Positions 6,664 to 14,079 of a stretch of 16,633 nt of DNA are shown piece after piece. The position numbers and the translations under genes are program-made. Origin of the DNA: Glaciecola sp. UBA2563. GTDB taxonomy: Bacteria > Pseudomonadota > Gammaproteobacteria > Enterobacterales > Alteromonadaceae. Location of the stretch: the NCBI GenBank assembly GCA_002340325.1, contig DDLV01000144.1:1-16633 (forward strand). Reading direction: 5' to 3'. The notes beneath the pieces are model-generated. The model saw nothing but the letters and a program-made list of their open reading frames with translations, was not told the DNA's origin and made no database searches. The number at the start of each line of letters is the position of its first letter. Positions within the stretch are counted from its first letter, which is position 1.

Positions 6664-7332
6664 ATGATTCAGACGCTCAGCAATGAACAAGCGCGCGTGA
6701 TCGGCGTATTGATGGAAAAAGAGATTACCACACCCGATCAATATCCGTTGTCGTTAAATGGACTCACCGTTGGCTGTAACCAAAAAAGCAATCGCGAACC
6801 CGTCATGCAACTGGGTGAAAGCCAAGTACAGTCGATATTGGATGAACTTGACGAACGCAATATGCTGTTCATCGAACACGGCAGCCGAGTCGCCAAATAC
6901 AAGCACCGATTCTGCAATACGGAGTTCAGTAGTCTAAAATTTTCATCGCAAGAATTTGCCGTTATCTGTGTGTTGTTGTTGAGAGGACCACAAACACCGG
7001 GAGAGCTTCGCACGCGGACCAACCGTCTCGCAGAATTTAAAAATGTGCAAGAAGTTGAGCAAGTACTGCATCAATTGTCTGACTTCAACGGCGACAAATT
7101 AGTGGTAAGGCTCGAGAGAGAGCCAGGTAAACGAGAGTCCAGATATGCACATTTGTTCTGTGGCGAAGTCGAGCACATTGCCCAATCAACTGCAACTTAC
7201 CGTGAGGACCCGTCGACAAATTCAGAAGATAACGGGCCATACCAAGACGAACTTACGCTTAAAGCCGCATTTGCAAGAATAGAGGCGCTTGAAAGACAGG
7301 TTGCCAGCTTAATGGAAAAACACAACGACTAG
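6664..7332 (+). CDS. yceH: YceH family protein (UPF0502/DUF480)
   Basis: Conserved gammaproteobacterial protein whose structure in homologues shows two winged-helix domains; its molecular role is not established. It has 222 residues (E. coli YceH 215). Family marks are RVIGVLMEKEITTPDQYPLS (about 12-31), GLTVGCNQKSNREPV (33-47), LLRGPQTPGELRTR in the second winged helix, and a C-terminal coiled coil with LKAAFARIEALERQVASL. The start is supported by GAAGGA 8 nt upstream. It is followed after 10 nt by yaiI, so the two likely share a transcript. Winged-helix folds suggest nucleic-acid or protein binding, but no DNA target is known. Confidence 0.93.
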   Translation: MIQTLSNEQARVIGVLMEKEITTPDQYPLSLNGLTVGCNQKSNREPVMQLGESQVQSILDELDERNMLFIEHGSRVAKYKHRFCNTEFSSLKFSSQEFAVICVLLLRGPQTPGELRTRTNRLAEFKNVQEVEQVLHQLSDFNGDKLVVRLEREPGKRESRYAHLFCGEVEHIAQSTATYREDPSTNSEDNGPYQDELTLKAAFARIEALERQVASLMEKHND

Positions 7333-7342
7333 CGGTTGAAAT

Positions 7343-7813
7343 ATGACTAATCAAGTAATGCCTCAAGTTTGGGTGGATGCTGATGCGTGTCCTAACGTTA
7401 TTAAGCAGATCCTTTTTAAAGCTGCGGATCGCACCAAAGTCACGATTACCTTTGTTGCTAATCAATACATAAAAACGCCACCTTCACTTTATTTGAAGTC
7501 TGTTGTCGTGGAAAAAGGATTTGATATTGCGGACAATGAGATTGTTGCCAGATGTAATGATTGCGATTTAATCATCACATCTGATATACCCCTAGCTAGC
7601 GAAGTAATCGATAAAGGTGCTGTTGCATTAAATCCAAGAGGCGAGCTATACACGCGCTCAAATATACGGTCACGTCTAAATATGCGAGATTTTATGGACA
7701 CCATGCGAAGCAGCGGCGTACAAACGGGTGGTCCTCCACCGATAAGTCAATCGGAAAAGCAGAGTTTTGCAAACGAGCTCGATAAGTGGCTAGTGCGAGC
7801 TTTAAAGCGCTAA
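7343..7813 (+). CDS. yaiI: YaiI/YqxD family protein (UPF0178)
   Basis: Small cytosolic protein of 156 residues (E. coli YaiI 152) in a family with a PIN/NYN-like nuclease fold by structural classification; activity is unproven. Conserved acidic and polar motifs visible are VWVDADACPN (near 10-19), DNEIVARC in the middle, TSDIPLASEV, NPRGELYT and the C-terminal GGPPPISQSEKQSFANELD. The clustered aspartates (WVDAD, CDLIITSD) are consistent with a metal-binding nuclease site. The gene starts 10 nt after yceH with only a weak GGTTGAA upstream, so translation may depend on coupling. It is convergent with phoD; a 9-bp stem lies between the two stops. Confidence 0.93.
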   Translation: MTNQVMPQVWVDADACPNVIKQILFKAADRTKVTITFVANQYIKTPPSLYLKSVVVEKGFDIADNEIVARCNDCDLIITSDIPLASEVIDKGAVALNPRGELYTRSNIRSRLNMRDFMDTMRSSGVQTGGPPPISQSEKQSFANELDKWLVRALKR

Positions 7814-7836
7814 CAGATGTATGCAGCAAAGTATTT

Positions 7837-7871
7837 GGCAATCAAACGATTATGGAAAGTGCTTGATTGCC
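7837..7871. terminator. Stem-loop between convergent yaiI and phoD
   Basis: GGCAATCAA (7837-7845) pairs perfectly with TTGATTGCC (7863-7871) around a 17-nt loop. The location between two convergent stops suggests transcription termination or 3'-end protection in both directions, but neither strand has a downstream T-run, so it is not a canonical intrinsic terminator. Confidence 0.4.
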
Positions 7872-7892
7872 CCGCCCTAGTAGATGTTCATA

Positions 7893-9674
7893 TTAGGTGA
7901 TTATAGATGGATCGCCCGCCAATGAACGAAGTGACGTCGCCCTGTCTGACAATTCACTGTATGACGTCGATAGAATCGTATCGACATAACGCCAATCAGA
8001 TATCACCTGTTCTGGAGTAAAGGTTACTGTCATATATCCTCTATCAGAGCCATTAAGATATTGCAGATCCTCAATCAATGACACTAAACCGGCTTCTGTC
8101 GCGGGGATATCTTCAGGGTTAAGTCCGAGAAACGCCTCCAACCCGGGAGAAGATACACTCGCCGTCGCAAACTCTACCGCGACAGTATCACCATTGATAT
8201 CTTTAATATTGTTTGCCCAAGCATTGTGCGTATCACCCGCTAAAACGACCAGATTACGCTGCAGTTGTTTTGCAGTTGCCAAAATGACTTCTCTTTCCGC
8301 TGCATAACCGTCCCACGCATCTAGATTGTATGGAATGCCAGGGAGCTGCAATAACTGTTGGACCTCAGGTGTCAAACGAGCTGCATTAGCTTCAAAAAAA
8401 GCAACTTCTGCTGCGCTCAAGGTAGGATCATTTGCAGCAATGCGTTGGCCTATAATAGCGACCTGTGCTAATTCACCGAAATCACTGATGCTAAGCTGTT
8501 GAGTCACAATTGCTGCAGGCAGGTTCATACGCCCCATAAGTACCTGTTGCCCCAACACTTGCCAAGTACTCGTCGAATTTACAAGTTGATCTTGTAGCCA
8601 CTGTAGCTGTGAACTACCCAGTAACGTTCGATTGGGATCTGATACATCGGCGCCAAAAGATGTTGCATCAAACGCACCTGTCGTTGGATCAATATATGTC
8701 AGCAAGTTAAGCTGTTGATCGCGACCCACAATTCTTGTATCAAGCATAATCAAGTCAACTAGATTTCCAATTTGGAAACTCCGGTTGATGACTTCATTAT
8801 CATCTTCTAGCACCGGTCTAATCGGCATCCATTCAAAATATGCTTGAAGCGCGACTAATTTCCTTTGCTCATAGTCGCCTTCTTCTGGTTGATGATTCTC
8901 AGCACCGTCACGATAAGCATCATTGGTCACTTCGTGATCGTCCCAAACACAAATAAAGGGATGTGATGCATGCAAGTTCTGAAGATTTTCATCGCTTCGA
9001 TACTGTGCATATCGCTCTCGATAATCAGTTAGCGTCACTATTTCTTTATCAGGGACGACTTCACGGCCAAGCGTTGCGGCGTTTTCACTGGCATATCCAT
9101 CCCTTGCATATTCATACAGATAGTCACCCAGATGAACGACTGCCGTAAGCTCTTGTTCATTTGAAATCATATCATACACGTTAAAATAGCCAGCTGGATA
9201 ATTAGAACAAGACACTACTGCTAACTTGGCAAAAGCGACGTCTCCTGACGGTAATGTTCGCGTAACGCCTGTTGGCGAGGTTGCTTGCCCCGCTCTAAAC
9301 CGATAATAGTAGGTTGTATTGGGTTGTAATCCTTGAGCATCAACCTTTAAAGTAAAATCTTGTTCTACGGTGGTTGTCGAGCTTCCGGTATTAACTAGAT
9401 TAGAAAACGACATATCCGTTGCTACTTCCCAAGACATCGGAAGAGTGCCGCTAAAGTTAGCATCTGAAGGTACTGCTCGACTCCAAATTATCACAGCGGT
9501 TTGAGTTGGATCGCCGCTCGCGACACCGTTTGTAAAACGAGCGGGAACAGAGGTTGTATCGCTATCAAATACACACCCAGCCAAGCCTTTAGAAACCACT
9601 GCCAAACCAATGCCTTTGGCAGTTAGACTAAGGAATCTGCGGCGACTCACACTTGCAGTATTATTCTTATCCAT
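7893..9674 (-). CDS. phoD: PhoD-type alkaline phosphatase/phosphodiesterase, Tat-exported lipoprotein
   Basis: Secreted metallophosphoesterase of the PhoD family, which releases phosphate from mono- and diesters. The N-terminus has a twin-arginine motif (SRRRFLSL, 10-17) and a hydrophobic stretch ending in a lipobox LAGC (C34), so export by Tat and lipid anchoring are predicted. The PhoD N-terminal beta domain (about 45-140) precedes the catalytic domain with VVSCSNYPAG (C156), HLGDYLYEYA (181-190), WDDHEVTND (244-252), LDTR (311-314) and LAGDTHNAW (478-486); these carry the usual Fe/Ca ligands. The 593 residues are in the family range. A perfect hairpin enclosing the Shine-Dalgarno and a possible Pho box lie just upstream. 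It is downstream of pmbA on the same strand, 93 nt apart. Substrate specificity cannot be read from sequence. Confidence 0.93.
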   Translation of the reverse strand: MDKNNTASVSRRRFLSLTAKGIGLAVVSKGLAGCVFDSDTTSVPARFTNGVASGDPTQTAVIIWSRAVPSDANFSGTLPMSWEVATDMSFSNLVNTGSSTTTVEQDFTLKVDAQGLQPNTTYYYRFRAGQATSPTGVTRTLPSGDVAFAKLAVVSCSNYPAGYFNVYDMISNEQELTAVVHLGDYLYEYARDGYASENAATLGREVVPDKEIVTLTDYRERYAQYRSDENLQNLHASHPFICVWDDHEVTNDAYRDGAENHQPEEGDYEQRKLVALQAYFEWMPIRPVLEDDNEVINRSFQIGNLVDLIMLDTRIVGRDQQLNLLTYIDPTTGAFDATSFGADVSDPNRTLLGSSQLQWLQDQLVNSTSTWQVLGQQVLMGRMNLPAAIVTQQLSISDFGELAQVAIIGQRIAANDPTLSAAEVAFFEANAARLTPEVQQLLQLPGIPYNLDAWDGYAAEREVILATAKQLQRNLVVLAGDTHNAWANNIKDINGDTVAVEFATASVSSPGLEAFLGLNPEDIPATEAGLVSLIEDLQYLNGSDRGYMTVTFTPEQVISDWRYVDTILSTSYSELSDRATSLRSLAGDPSIIT

Positions 9675-9679
9675 GATGA

Positions 9680-9708
9680 CCTTCGAAATTCAAATAGAAT
9701 TTCGAAGG
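9680..9708 (-). promoter_or_regulatory. Leader hairpin occluding the phoD ribosome binding site
   Basis: A perfect 12-bp stem (9680-9691 with 9697-9708) encloses a 5-nt loop. On the minus strand the 3' arm ends GAAGG, the Shine-Dalgarno, five nt before the phoD ATG. The only good ribosome binding site is thus fully base-paired when the leader folds, implying translational control or RNA-processing-dependent expression. No U-run follows, so it is not an intrinsic terminator for pmbA. Confidence 0.65.
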
Positions 9709-9721
9709 CTAAGGGAGAAAG

Positions 9722-9750
9722 ATGACAGTATGTTTAAGATAAGATGATAG
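9722..9750 (-). promoter_or_regulatory. Possible Pho box upstream of phoD
   Basis: Read on the minus strand, CTATCAT and CTGTCAT begin exactly 22 bp apart, two turns of the 11-bp period used by PhoB, and CTGTCAT is the consensus half-site. The intermediate 7-mer (TCTTAAA) matches poorly. PhoD enzymes are commonly phosphate-starvation genes, which makes the site plausible but not proven. Confidence 0.35.
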
Positions 9751-9767
9751 AATTATGTCGTTTATGG

Positions 9768-11099
9768 CTATGCACCAGCAATGCTCATTTGCTCAATCAA
9801 AACGCCGCCTGTTTGCAGTGAGCCTCGAATTTCTCGTTCTTTACCCACTGCCACAATTTGTCGATACATCTCTTTAAGGTTACCCGCAATAGTTATTTCG
9901 TGAACAGGATATTGTATCTCGCCATTTTCCACCCAAAACCCAGCGGCCCCTCTACTATAATCCCCGTTTACGATAGAAACGCCCTGCCCCATAAGCTCTG
10001 TCACTAATAAACCGGTACCCATTTCTTTGAGTAACGCATCGTCACTGTGACCCGTATCGGAGACAATGCAGTTATGTGTGCCGCCGGCATGTCCGTTTGT
10101 CATAAGACCTAATTTTCGCGCGCTGTAACTGGTTAACAAGTAATCTTGAACACAACCATCGCTGACAATATCCATATCGACTGTGCGAACGCCTTCGTTG
10201 TCGAATGGCGCACTTGCCAACCCACGAAGTAGATGAGGACGTTCAACTATTGATAACCAATCTGGGAACACTTGTTTACCTTTGCTATCAAGCAAAAATG
10301 AAGACTTCCTATAGAGGCTGCCACCGCTGATGGCTGATATAAAATGTCCAAACAAACCTGACGCAATATCTTTATGAAAAAGTATTGGGGATTTTTGTGT
10401 TTCAATTTTGTTGGCATCAAGTCGACTAACTGTATTTTTTGCAGCTTCTAATCCAACTTCCGCTGGCGCTTTAAGTTTGTCTGCTTCTCTGGAAATGGTA
10501 TACGCATAATCTCGTTGCATATCTGTTTCATTTTTAGCGATCAGCACGCAGCTTAAGCTATAGCGACTTTTAGCATACCCGGCATTTATACCATGCGTGT
10601 TCGCGTAAGCTTTTATACCTAAATTAGCATTGTAATTAGCGCCGTCCGAGTTGACGATCAAATCATCTGAATCGTAACCGGCGGTTTCCGCTTCGAGCGC
10701 AATTTTGATTGCTTTTTCGGTATCCAGCTCCTGAGGGTGATATAAATCTAAATCGGGTATATCGGTTGCAATGACCTCTTTCTCAGCTAACCCGTTACAC
10801 TTATCTTCTGATGTGTACTTTGCTATCTGGATAGCTTTTTCCACTGTTCGCTTCAGTGCTGAAGAACTAAGATCAGCCGTTGAAGCGTTACCTTTATGGT
10901 TACCTTTAAAAACACAAATTCCTAAGCCGCCATCATTGGTGAACTCTACCGTTTCGACTTCTTTCATGCGAGTACCGACGCTTATGCCTTCGACATTTGA
11001 AATGCTAGCTTCTGCCGACGTTGCGCCAAGTTTCTTCGCTAAATCAAGCGTGTCTTGAAGAATATTTTGTAGTTCACTGATTTTTGCATTTGCTTGCAT
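9768..11099 (-). CDS. pmbA: Metalloprotease TldE subunit (PmbA)
   Basis: PmbA/TldE pairs with TldD to form a heterodimeric peptidase; in E. coli it is needed for microcin B17 maturation and CcdA degradation. The 443 residues compare with 450 in E. coli. Visible family features are the N-terminal ATSAEASISNVEGISV, GLGICVFKGNHKGNAST, NSDGANYNAN in the middle, GHFISAISGGSLYRKSSF, and the C-terminal GTHNCIVSD and NGDYSRGAAGFWVENGEI. There is no HExxxH motif; that zinc site belongs to TldD, so this is the TldE-type subunit. AAGG about 9 nt upstream supports the start. It is divergent from yjgA, exactly the E. coli arrangement. tldD is not in the window. Confidence 0.95.
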   Translation of the reverse strand: MQANAKISELQNILQDTLDLAKKLGATSAEASISNVEGISVGTRMKEVETVEFTNDGGLGICVFKGNHKGNASTADLSSSALKRTVEKAIQIAKYTSEDKCNGLAEKEVIATDIPDLDLYHPQELDTEKAIKIALEAETAGYDSDDLIVNSDGANYNANLGIKAYANTHGINAGYAKSRYSLSCVLIAKNETDMQRDYAYTISREADKLKAPAEVGLEAAKNTVSRLDANKIETQKSPILFHKDIASGLFGHFISAISGGSLYRKSSFLLDSKGKQVFPDWLSIVERPHLLRGLASAPFDNEGVRTVDMDIVSDGCVQDYLLTSYSARKLGLMTNGHAGGTHNCIVSDTGHSDDALLKEMGTGLLVTELMGQGVSIVNGDYSRGAAGFWVENGEIQYPVHEITIAGNLKEMYRQIVAVGKEREIRGSLQTGGVLIEQMSIAGA

Positions 11100-11280
11100 G
11101 CATAGGACCTTGAGGTGATAAATGAATGATTAGGCGCGATGTTGACTGAAATTCAGAAGATGGATGGACAGTACATAAACGCACAAAAATCTATATTAAT
11201 ACCCTTGTGGCCAAGGTACAATCGAATAACAGTAAATATTTAATTCGCTTAGTTTACACAATTAGGAATACGCCAAATCA
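11100..11280. other. Divergent pmbA/yjgA intergenic region (181 bp)
   Basis: This must contain both promoters. TACAAT (near 11217-11222) and a small CCTTG/CAAGG hairpin close to 11210 are visible on the yjgA side, but no -35 of quality is spaced correctly. I see no ORF and no larger repeat. Confidence 0.4.
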
Positions 11281-11805
11281 ATGAGACGCCAGCGACAACA
11301 CGAAGCCTTCGATGAAGCTGAAGAAGAAGAATACTTCAGCAAAACACAGCTAAAAAAAGACGCCGATGACCTTAAAAAACTTGGTTTAGAATTACTTGAT
11401 TTGAGCACAAAAAACAGAGCAGCTCTGCCGTTGGACAGCGAACTTGAAGAAGCGTTACTAGTGGCAGGGAAAATCAACAGAAAAAAAGATGGTTTTCGGC
11501 GCCAAATCCAATTCATTGGGAAACTACTTCGACAACGCGATGTTGGGCCAATCGAACTTGCGCTTCAGAAAATCAAAGCATCACACCAAGAAAACGTTAA
11601 CAAATTTCATGAAATCGAAAAATTGCGCGATGCAATAATCAAGCATGGCGATGAAGAGATCACCGCGTTTCTAGCAAGTTATCCACAAGCCGACCGGCAA
11701 AAACTAAGACATCTTGTAAGAGTGGCAAAGAAAGAAGCATCCGGTAATAAACCACCTGCAGCATCTAGGGAACTTTTTAAGTATCTCCGCTCAATTATTG
11801 AATAG
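11281..11805 (+). CDS. yjgA: YjgA/DarP family ribosome biogenesis factor
   Basis: Highly charged, largely helical protein that associates with the 50S precursor in E. coli (renamed DarP, dual-action ribosomal maturation protein). It has 174 residues (E. coli 183). Family marks are the acidic, glutamate-rich start (DEAEEEEYFSKTQLKKDADDL, about 10-30), LGLELLDLS, the LPLDSELEEALL segment, KKDGFRRQIQFIGKLLR and the C-terminal SRELFKYLRSIIE. The Shine-Dalgarno is weak: AGGA lies about 13 nt before the ATG. It is divergent from pmbA as in enterics and probably monocistronic, since the next gene has its own Zur-controlled promoter 100 nt downstream. Confidence 0.94.
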   Translation: MRRQRQHEAFDEAEEEEYFSKTQLKKDADDLKKLGLELLDLSTKNRAALPLDSELEEALLVAGKINRKKDGFRRQIQFIGKLLRQRDVGPIELALQKIKASHQENVNKFHEIEKLRDAIIKHGDEEITAFLASYPQADRQKLRHLVRVAKKEASGNKPPAASRELFKYLRSIIE

Positions 11806-11904
11806 TGATTATTTGGCGATATTTTTGGCAATACCTGCCACGCATTGACGCTGGGGAATTCTCTCCCAACATAAACTTAATTTTAAGAATTAAAGTAAAA
11901 AACT

Positions 11905-11921
11905 TTGTTATATTATAACAA
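11905..11921. promoter_or_regulatory. Zur operator (zinc uptake regulator box)
   Basis: TTGTTATATTATAACAA is a perfect 17-bp palindrome around a central T. Its 15-bp core TGTTATATTATAACA matches the gammaproteobacterial Zur consensus (TGTTATA-N-TATAACA) exactly. It contains possible -10 hexamers (TATTAT, 11911-11916), so Zur binding would block RNA polymerase. Placement directly before a COG0523 GTPase, a classic Zur target, supports the call. Confidence 0.88.
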
Positions 11922-12025
11922 TGCAAGTCTTGGTCAACGCTGGTTACTTTCAAGTAAATGGTTGTGACTCGTGCAATATTGACCAACTTGTAATATCGAG
12001 TAATTTCTTCAATGTTAGTGAGTCC

Positions 12026-13234
12026 ATGATCATGACAAACGAACCGAATCTTCCAGTAACCGTACTCTCAGGCTTTCTTGGTGCAGGAAAAACGACAGTA
12101 CTCAATCACATTCTCAACAATCGCGAAGGTCTTAAGGTCGCCGTGATTGTGAATGATATGAGTGAAATCAACATTGATGCAGCGACGGTCAAGAATGAAG
12201 TCAGCCTAAATCGCGCTGAGGAGAAACTTGTTGAGATGAGCAACGGGTGTATATGTTGTACATTGCGTGAAGACCTATTAGAAGAAATCAACCGCCTTGC
12301 CGCAGAAGGCAAATATGACTACTTAGTCATCGAATCCACTGGCATTTCTGAACCATTACCAGTTGCAGAAACCTTCACATTCGCCGATGAGGATGGTATC
12401 AGCCTTTCTGATGTTGCAACATTAGATACCATGGTCACAGTTGTCGATGCGCTTAATTTTTTGACCGATTATGACCAAGCAAAGTCATTACAGGAAGTAG
12501 GTGAAAACCTCGGTGATGAAGATGAAAGAAGTGTGGCCGAATTACTTGTGGAACAGATTGAATTTGCAGATGTGTTGCTCATCAGCAAAATAGATTTAAT
12601 CTCCGAAGAAGAGTTACAAAGGTTACAGAGTATCCTTAGAACACTGAACACCGACGCTGTTCAAATCCCCATTGAAAATGGACAGGTGCCCGTCAAACAA
12701 ATCCTTGCAACCGGCAAGTTTAGTTTTGAGAAAGCGCAGCAAGCGCCGGGCTGGCTTAAAGAACTGCGCGGCGAACATATCCCTGAAACTGAGGAGTTCG
12801 GCATAAGCAGTTTTGTGTACGAAGCTCGTAAACCTTTTCATCCTAAAAAGTTTTATGACTTTCTACACAACAAAGACATTGCGGGCAAATTAATCCGCTC
12901 CAAAGGTTTTTTCTGGTTAGCAACCCGTCCACAATTCGCTGGCAGCTGGAGCCAAGCGGGCGGTATGGCCAGATATGGTGCAGCTGGGTTGTTTTGGAAA
13001 GCGGTACCCGAAGAACAATGGCCAGATGATCCGGAATATTTAAAAGCGATAGAAGAGCAATGGGTTGAGCCGTTTGGCGATATGCGTCAGGAACTAGTGT
13101 TTATAGGTCAAGGACTTGATAAAACAGAGATAATATCGCGGTTGAATGCCTGTTTACTTACCGACGATGAGTTACTACAAGGCGCCCAAGTTTGGGCAAC
13201 GTTACCTGACCCATTTCCTTCATGGAACCATTAG
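12026..13234 (+). CDS. CobW/COG0523 family GTP-binding zinc chaperone (ZigA/YjiA-like)
   Basis: G3E-family P-loop GTPase predicted to deliver zinc to client enzymes during zinc shortage. Motifs: Walker A GFLGAGKTT (from 12071), the diagnostic metal site CICC (12248-12259), ESTGISEPLPVAE, and the guanine motif SKID. The segment GDEDERSVAELLVEQIEFAD is typical of the ZigA subgroup; the CobW_C domain follows. An open frame extends upstream to an ATG at 11921, but that codon sits on the last base of the Zur operator and about at the expected transcription start, so I prefer 12026 (or 12032), where the conserved N-terminus begins after GTGAG. About 402 residues from 12026. The 3' end overlaps the DUF1826 start by 13 nt, indicating a two-gene operon. 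Confidence 0.9.
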   Translation: MIMTNEPNLPVTVLSGFLGAGKTTVLNHILNNREGLKVAVIVNDMSEINIDAATVKNEVSLNRAEEKLVEMSNGCICCTLREDLLEEINRLAAEGKYDYLVIESTGISEPLPVAETFTFADEDGISLSDVATLDTMVTVVDALNFLTDYDQAKSLQEVGENLGDEDERSVAELLVEQIEFADVLLISKIDLISEEELQRLQSILRTLNTDAVQIPIENGQVPVKQILATGKFSFEKAQQAPGWLKELRGEHIPETEEFGISSFVYEARKPFHPKKFYDFLHNKDIAGKLIRSKGFFWLATRPQFAGSWSQAGGMARYGAAGLFWKAVPEEQWPDDPEYLKAIEEQWVEPFGDMRQELVFIGQGLDKTEIISRLNACLLTDDELLQGAQVWATLPDPFPSWNH

Positions 13235-13899
13235 AAGATAAAAGTAGCATCATGTTGGACACTGGCTACGAGCAAACAGAATCCTTGCATGCTGACACGT
13301 CACCTATGGCATTAAGCGAGATAATCTCCGCTGATAAGAGCATCGCCGTATGGAATCGCACCGCTGATGACACTATCGAAAAATATTATGCAGGCATTTT
13401 TAATACACTAGGACTCGGCGTGAGAGGCGTATATCCCATTGAAGATATGACGCGCTTGCTCGAAGATTCACTACCTGAGCACGAAGGAAAAGAAGAAGCC
13501 GTAAGTGATATCTTTTTACTCGCTGACATGCTGACTTGTCTATTTGACTGCAATACCGTTGGGTTGCGATTGGTGCCGCTCAACTCCGCGATGTGTCCAG
13601 AGTTCCATATTGATAATATTCCGGTTCGATTATTGTGTACTTACTTAGGGTCTGGCACCGAGTTGCTGCCTCAAGAAGCCTTACACACCTCACCACAAGA
13701 CAAAACCACGTCAGATTTCTCAAAGACTAACTTTGGCAAGTTTTATCGAACGCACAATATACAGCAGCTAAATCCGTTCGACGTTGCATTGCTAAAAGGG
13801 AGCGCTTGGCCAGAACAAGAGAACATGGCGGCCGTACACCGCTCATGCAAGTTAGCGCCCAACGAACAAAGAGTATTGCTGTCACTCGACCCGATGTAA
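13222..13899 (+). CDS. DUF1826 domain protein, zinc-regulon partner
   Basis: Protein of unknown function, 225 residues. The DUF1826 signature is visible as CPEFHIDNIPVRLLCTYLGS (125-144), with candidate metal ligands C125, H129 and D131, followed by GTELLP. The N-terminal half is less conserved and partly acidic; DIFLLADMLTCLFDC (97-110) adds two more cysteines. No signal peptide or membrane segment is seen, so it is presumably cytosolic. The ATG at 13222 overlaps the cobW 3' end but lacks a Shine-Dalgarno; Met11 at 13252 is an alternative start. Overlap with a Zur-controlled COG0523 gene implies a role in zinc limitation, perhaps as a client or metal sensor. That role is inference from context; the domain call is fairly secure. 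Confidence 0.8.
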   Translation: MEPLEDKSSIMLDTGYEQTESLHADTSPMALSEIISADKSIAVWNRTADDTIEKYYAGIFNTLGLGVRGVYPIEDMTRLLEDSLPEHEGKEEAVSDIFLLADMLTCLFDCNTVGLRLVPLNSAMCPEFHIDNIPVRLLCTYLGSGTELLPQEALHTSPQDKTTSDFSKTNFGKFYRTHNIQQLNPFDVALLKGSAWPEQENMAAVHRSCKLAPNEQRVLLSLDPM

Positions 13900-13943
13900 G
13901 GTTGCTAACAAGCATTTTTTCATCCAACCACACGTTTTTCTAT
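13900..13943. other. Short gap with weak terminator-like sequence before the IS
   Basis: TGCT-AACA-AGCA followed by six T residues lies just after the DUF1826 stop; the 4-bp stem is too weak for a confident intrinsic terminator. The remaining bases are the left flank of the insertion element. Confidence 0.3.
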
Positions 13944-13962
13944 GGCTTTGTTCCCGTTAATT
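13944..13962 (+). repeat. Left terminal inverted repeat of the IS
   Basis: Nineteen bases identical to the reverse complement of 15338-15356; matching resumes after two bases at 13965-13970. Confidence 0.9.
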
Positions 13963-13994
13963 AGTGTTGATATATGTTTCCTACATTTAATTTT

Positions 13995-14014
13995 AGGAAT
14001 AGGGCATTTGAAAG
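13995..14014 (+). repeat. Inner inverted-repeat block, left
   Basis: Twenty bases beginning AGGAATAGGG are an exact reverse complement of 15290-15309. The segment between this and the terminal repeat is not conserved and differs in length by 4 bp between the two ends, so the block is separately maintained, perhaps as a subterminal transposase site. Confidence 0.8.
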
Positions 14015-14079
14015 TCGCTGTAACCCCTTGAGTTCAACTGATGAGTGCAAAACTATCCTTATCGAGAGAGGACAGTGCC

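Noticed and set aside
11875..11896. Second Zur or other operator (ACTTAATT...AATTAAAGT)
   Set aside because: The arms are imperfect, with a one-base bulge, and consist almost only of A and T; no match to a known operator.
11921..12025. N-terminal extension of the CobW-like protein from ATG 11921
   Set aside because: The codon overlaps the Zur palindrome and the expected transcription start, has no Shine-Dalgarno, and the extension does not resemble the family, whose conserved N-terminus begins after 12032.
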